Positions 14,371-15,001 of a stretch of DNA of 15,001 nt are shown one piece after another. The stretch comes from Saprospiraceae bacterium (GTDB lineage: Bacteria > Bacteroidota > Bacteroidia > Chitinophagales > Saprospiraceae): the NCBI GenBank assembly GCA_020630895.1, contig JAHDII010000055.1:1-15001 (forward strand), written 5' to 3'. The translations under genes and the position numbers were made by a program. The notes beneath the pieces were generated by a model. It was given only the letters and a program-made list of their open reading frames with translations, had not been told where the DNA came from and did not search any database. Numbering within the stretch: the stretch's first letter is position 1; each line of letters starts with the position of its first letter.

Positions 14371-14835
14371 TTATTGTTCATAAAAATCATATACCACAGG
14401 AACTTTTGCTAAATATTTTTTTATTTGCTCTCGTACACTTAAATGAAATTTATTCTTTTGATATTTTCGTAAAGCATCTAAATCTTTAAAACCCATATAT
14501 AAAACATAATCATAATCTGAAATTAAACGAGAATCTCCTGTATCTGCTGGAATTCCTACTTGATAATCTATAATATAAGGAATTTGATTTTTTAAACTTT
14601 TAAGAGCCGTAAATAAAGTGTCTTTTTCTAATTCAGAAATATTATCTTTTGCTTTTAAAAAAACAACATGAACTAATGGTTTTTTATTGGATTCTTTTAA
14701 ATCATTAATTTCATTTTTAGAGGCAAGTAATTCTTTTTTTAATGATAATAATTCTGCTTCATAATTTTTAGATGATTCTTGCTTGCAAGAAAAAAATAAA
14801 ATAAATGAACCAACAAATAGAATAATATATTTCAT
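14371..14835 (-). CDS. Lipoprotein with coiled coil and Dabb-like domain
   Basis: A 154-residue exported protein. MKYIILFVGSFILFFSC is a lipoprotein signal with Cys 17. Residues about 22-50 (YEAELLSLKKELLASKNEIN and on) form a likely coiled coil. Residues 54-152 resemble the stress-responsive Dabb alpha/beta barrel: VHVVFLKAK (55-63), a helix ending in LKSLKNQIPYIIDYQVG (78-94), DYDYVLYMGFKDLDALRKYQ (107-126) and VPVVYDFYEQ (145-154). Dabb proteins are usually small, cytoplasmic and dimeric; anchoring one outside the inner membrane through a coiled-coil spacer is uncommon. The reaction, if any, is unknown. It is separated from the DUF6090-like gene by 91 bp, and no perfect -7 element is seen upstream. 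Confidence 0.78.
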   Translation of the reverse strand: MKYIILFVGSFILFFSCKQESSKNYEAELLSLKKELLASKNEINDLKESNKKPLVHVVFLKAKDNISELEKDTLFTALKSLKNQIPYIIDYQVGIPADTGDSRLISDYDYVLYMGFKDLDALRKYQKNKFHLSVREQIKKYLAKVPVVYDFYEQ

Positions 14836-14903
14836 ACAATTATAATTGAACTTTAGTAAAGATAAAATGTTTTATTTTTAATTTCCTTCCATATTATTTT
14901 CTG

Positions 14904-14911
14904 TAGTTTTG
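14904..14911 (+). promoter_or_regulatory. Possible -7 element near the right edge
   Basis: TAGTTTTG is a perfect TAnnTTTG on the plus strand, 60 bp before an ATG at 14972. The -33 side has only TTTC at a somewhat short spacing. Such 8-mers arise by chance in AT-rich DNA, so this is a candidate only. Confidence 0.3.
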
Positions 14912-14971
14912 ATGATAAATCTACAAATACTTTCAAGAAGAAGTCGTAGATGTTATTACGAAAAGTTTTTT

Positions 14972-15001
14972 ATGAAAGACGACTTAGAGATTTTGGAAAT
15001 A
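14972..15001 (+). CDS. Possible 5' end of a rightward gene, cut by the window edge
   Basis: The ATG at 14972 opens a frame of ten codons (MKDDLEILEI) that is still open at the last base. A -7 element lies 60 bp upstream and the codons are unremarkable. Too short to identify; it may be chance. Confidence 0.3.
   Translation, partial: MKDDLEILEI

Overview
The window looks like chromosomal DNA of a member of the phylum Bacteroidota, probably Flavobacteriia or a close relative. The grounds are strong AT richness, an atpD-atpC pair standing apart from the other ATP synthase genes, a 27-residue AtpD insertion, a very short AtpC, -7 promoter elements of the TAnnTTTG type, a mevalonate kinase of the kind seen in flavobacteria, and DUF1573-like and DUF6090-like proteins. 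The genus cannot be fixed from the sequence. No rRNA, tRNA, CRISPR array, insertion sequence or phage gene was seen.

Layout. Positions 1-2095 hold a promoter, atpD, atpC and a strong terminator (F1 beta and epsilon subunits). Positions 2132-5462 hold a rightward run: a DppC/OppC-type ABC permease with no visible partner genes, a GAF plus SpoIIE-type PP2C phosphatase, and panC (pantothenate synthesis). Facing panC, and overlapping its end, is a leftward pair: an AlkD-like DNA glycosylase and an ABM-fold small protein. From 6506 a clear -7 element leads into gdhA (glutamate dehydrogenase). A second terminator, nearly the same sequence as the first, precedes a mevalonate kinase-like gene. That gene runs tail to tail into a leftward lipoprotein with Ig-like/DUF1573 repeats. 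A TMTC-like membrane protein with C-terminal TPRs (10128-12158) is transcribed divergently from the lipoprotein.

The most interesting part is 12163-13502, all leftward: a Fur/Zur-family metalloregulator, an overlapping lipoprotein gene with a dense polyhistidine patch, then a MerC-like four-helix membrane protein. The merC-like gene has its own promoter. One perfect 17-bp palindrome (ATGCAACTTTGTTGCAT) lies between the -33 and -7 elements, and a 14/17 copy lies over the predicted start of transcription. This is the geometry expected of a repressor-controlled promoter and suggests a small zinc (or other transition metal) homeostasis cassette in which the regulator controls the membrane protein.

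The right end (13609-15001) looks more accessory. It carries a small unidentified reading frame that may be a gene remnant, a DUF6090-like single-pass membrane protein, a 16-bp perfect palindrome, a lipoprotein with a coiled coil and a Dabb-like domain, and possibly the first codons of a rightward gene cut by the window edge.
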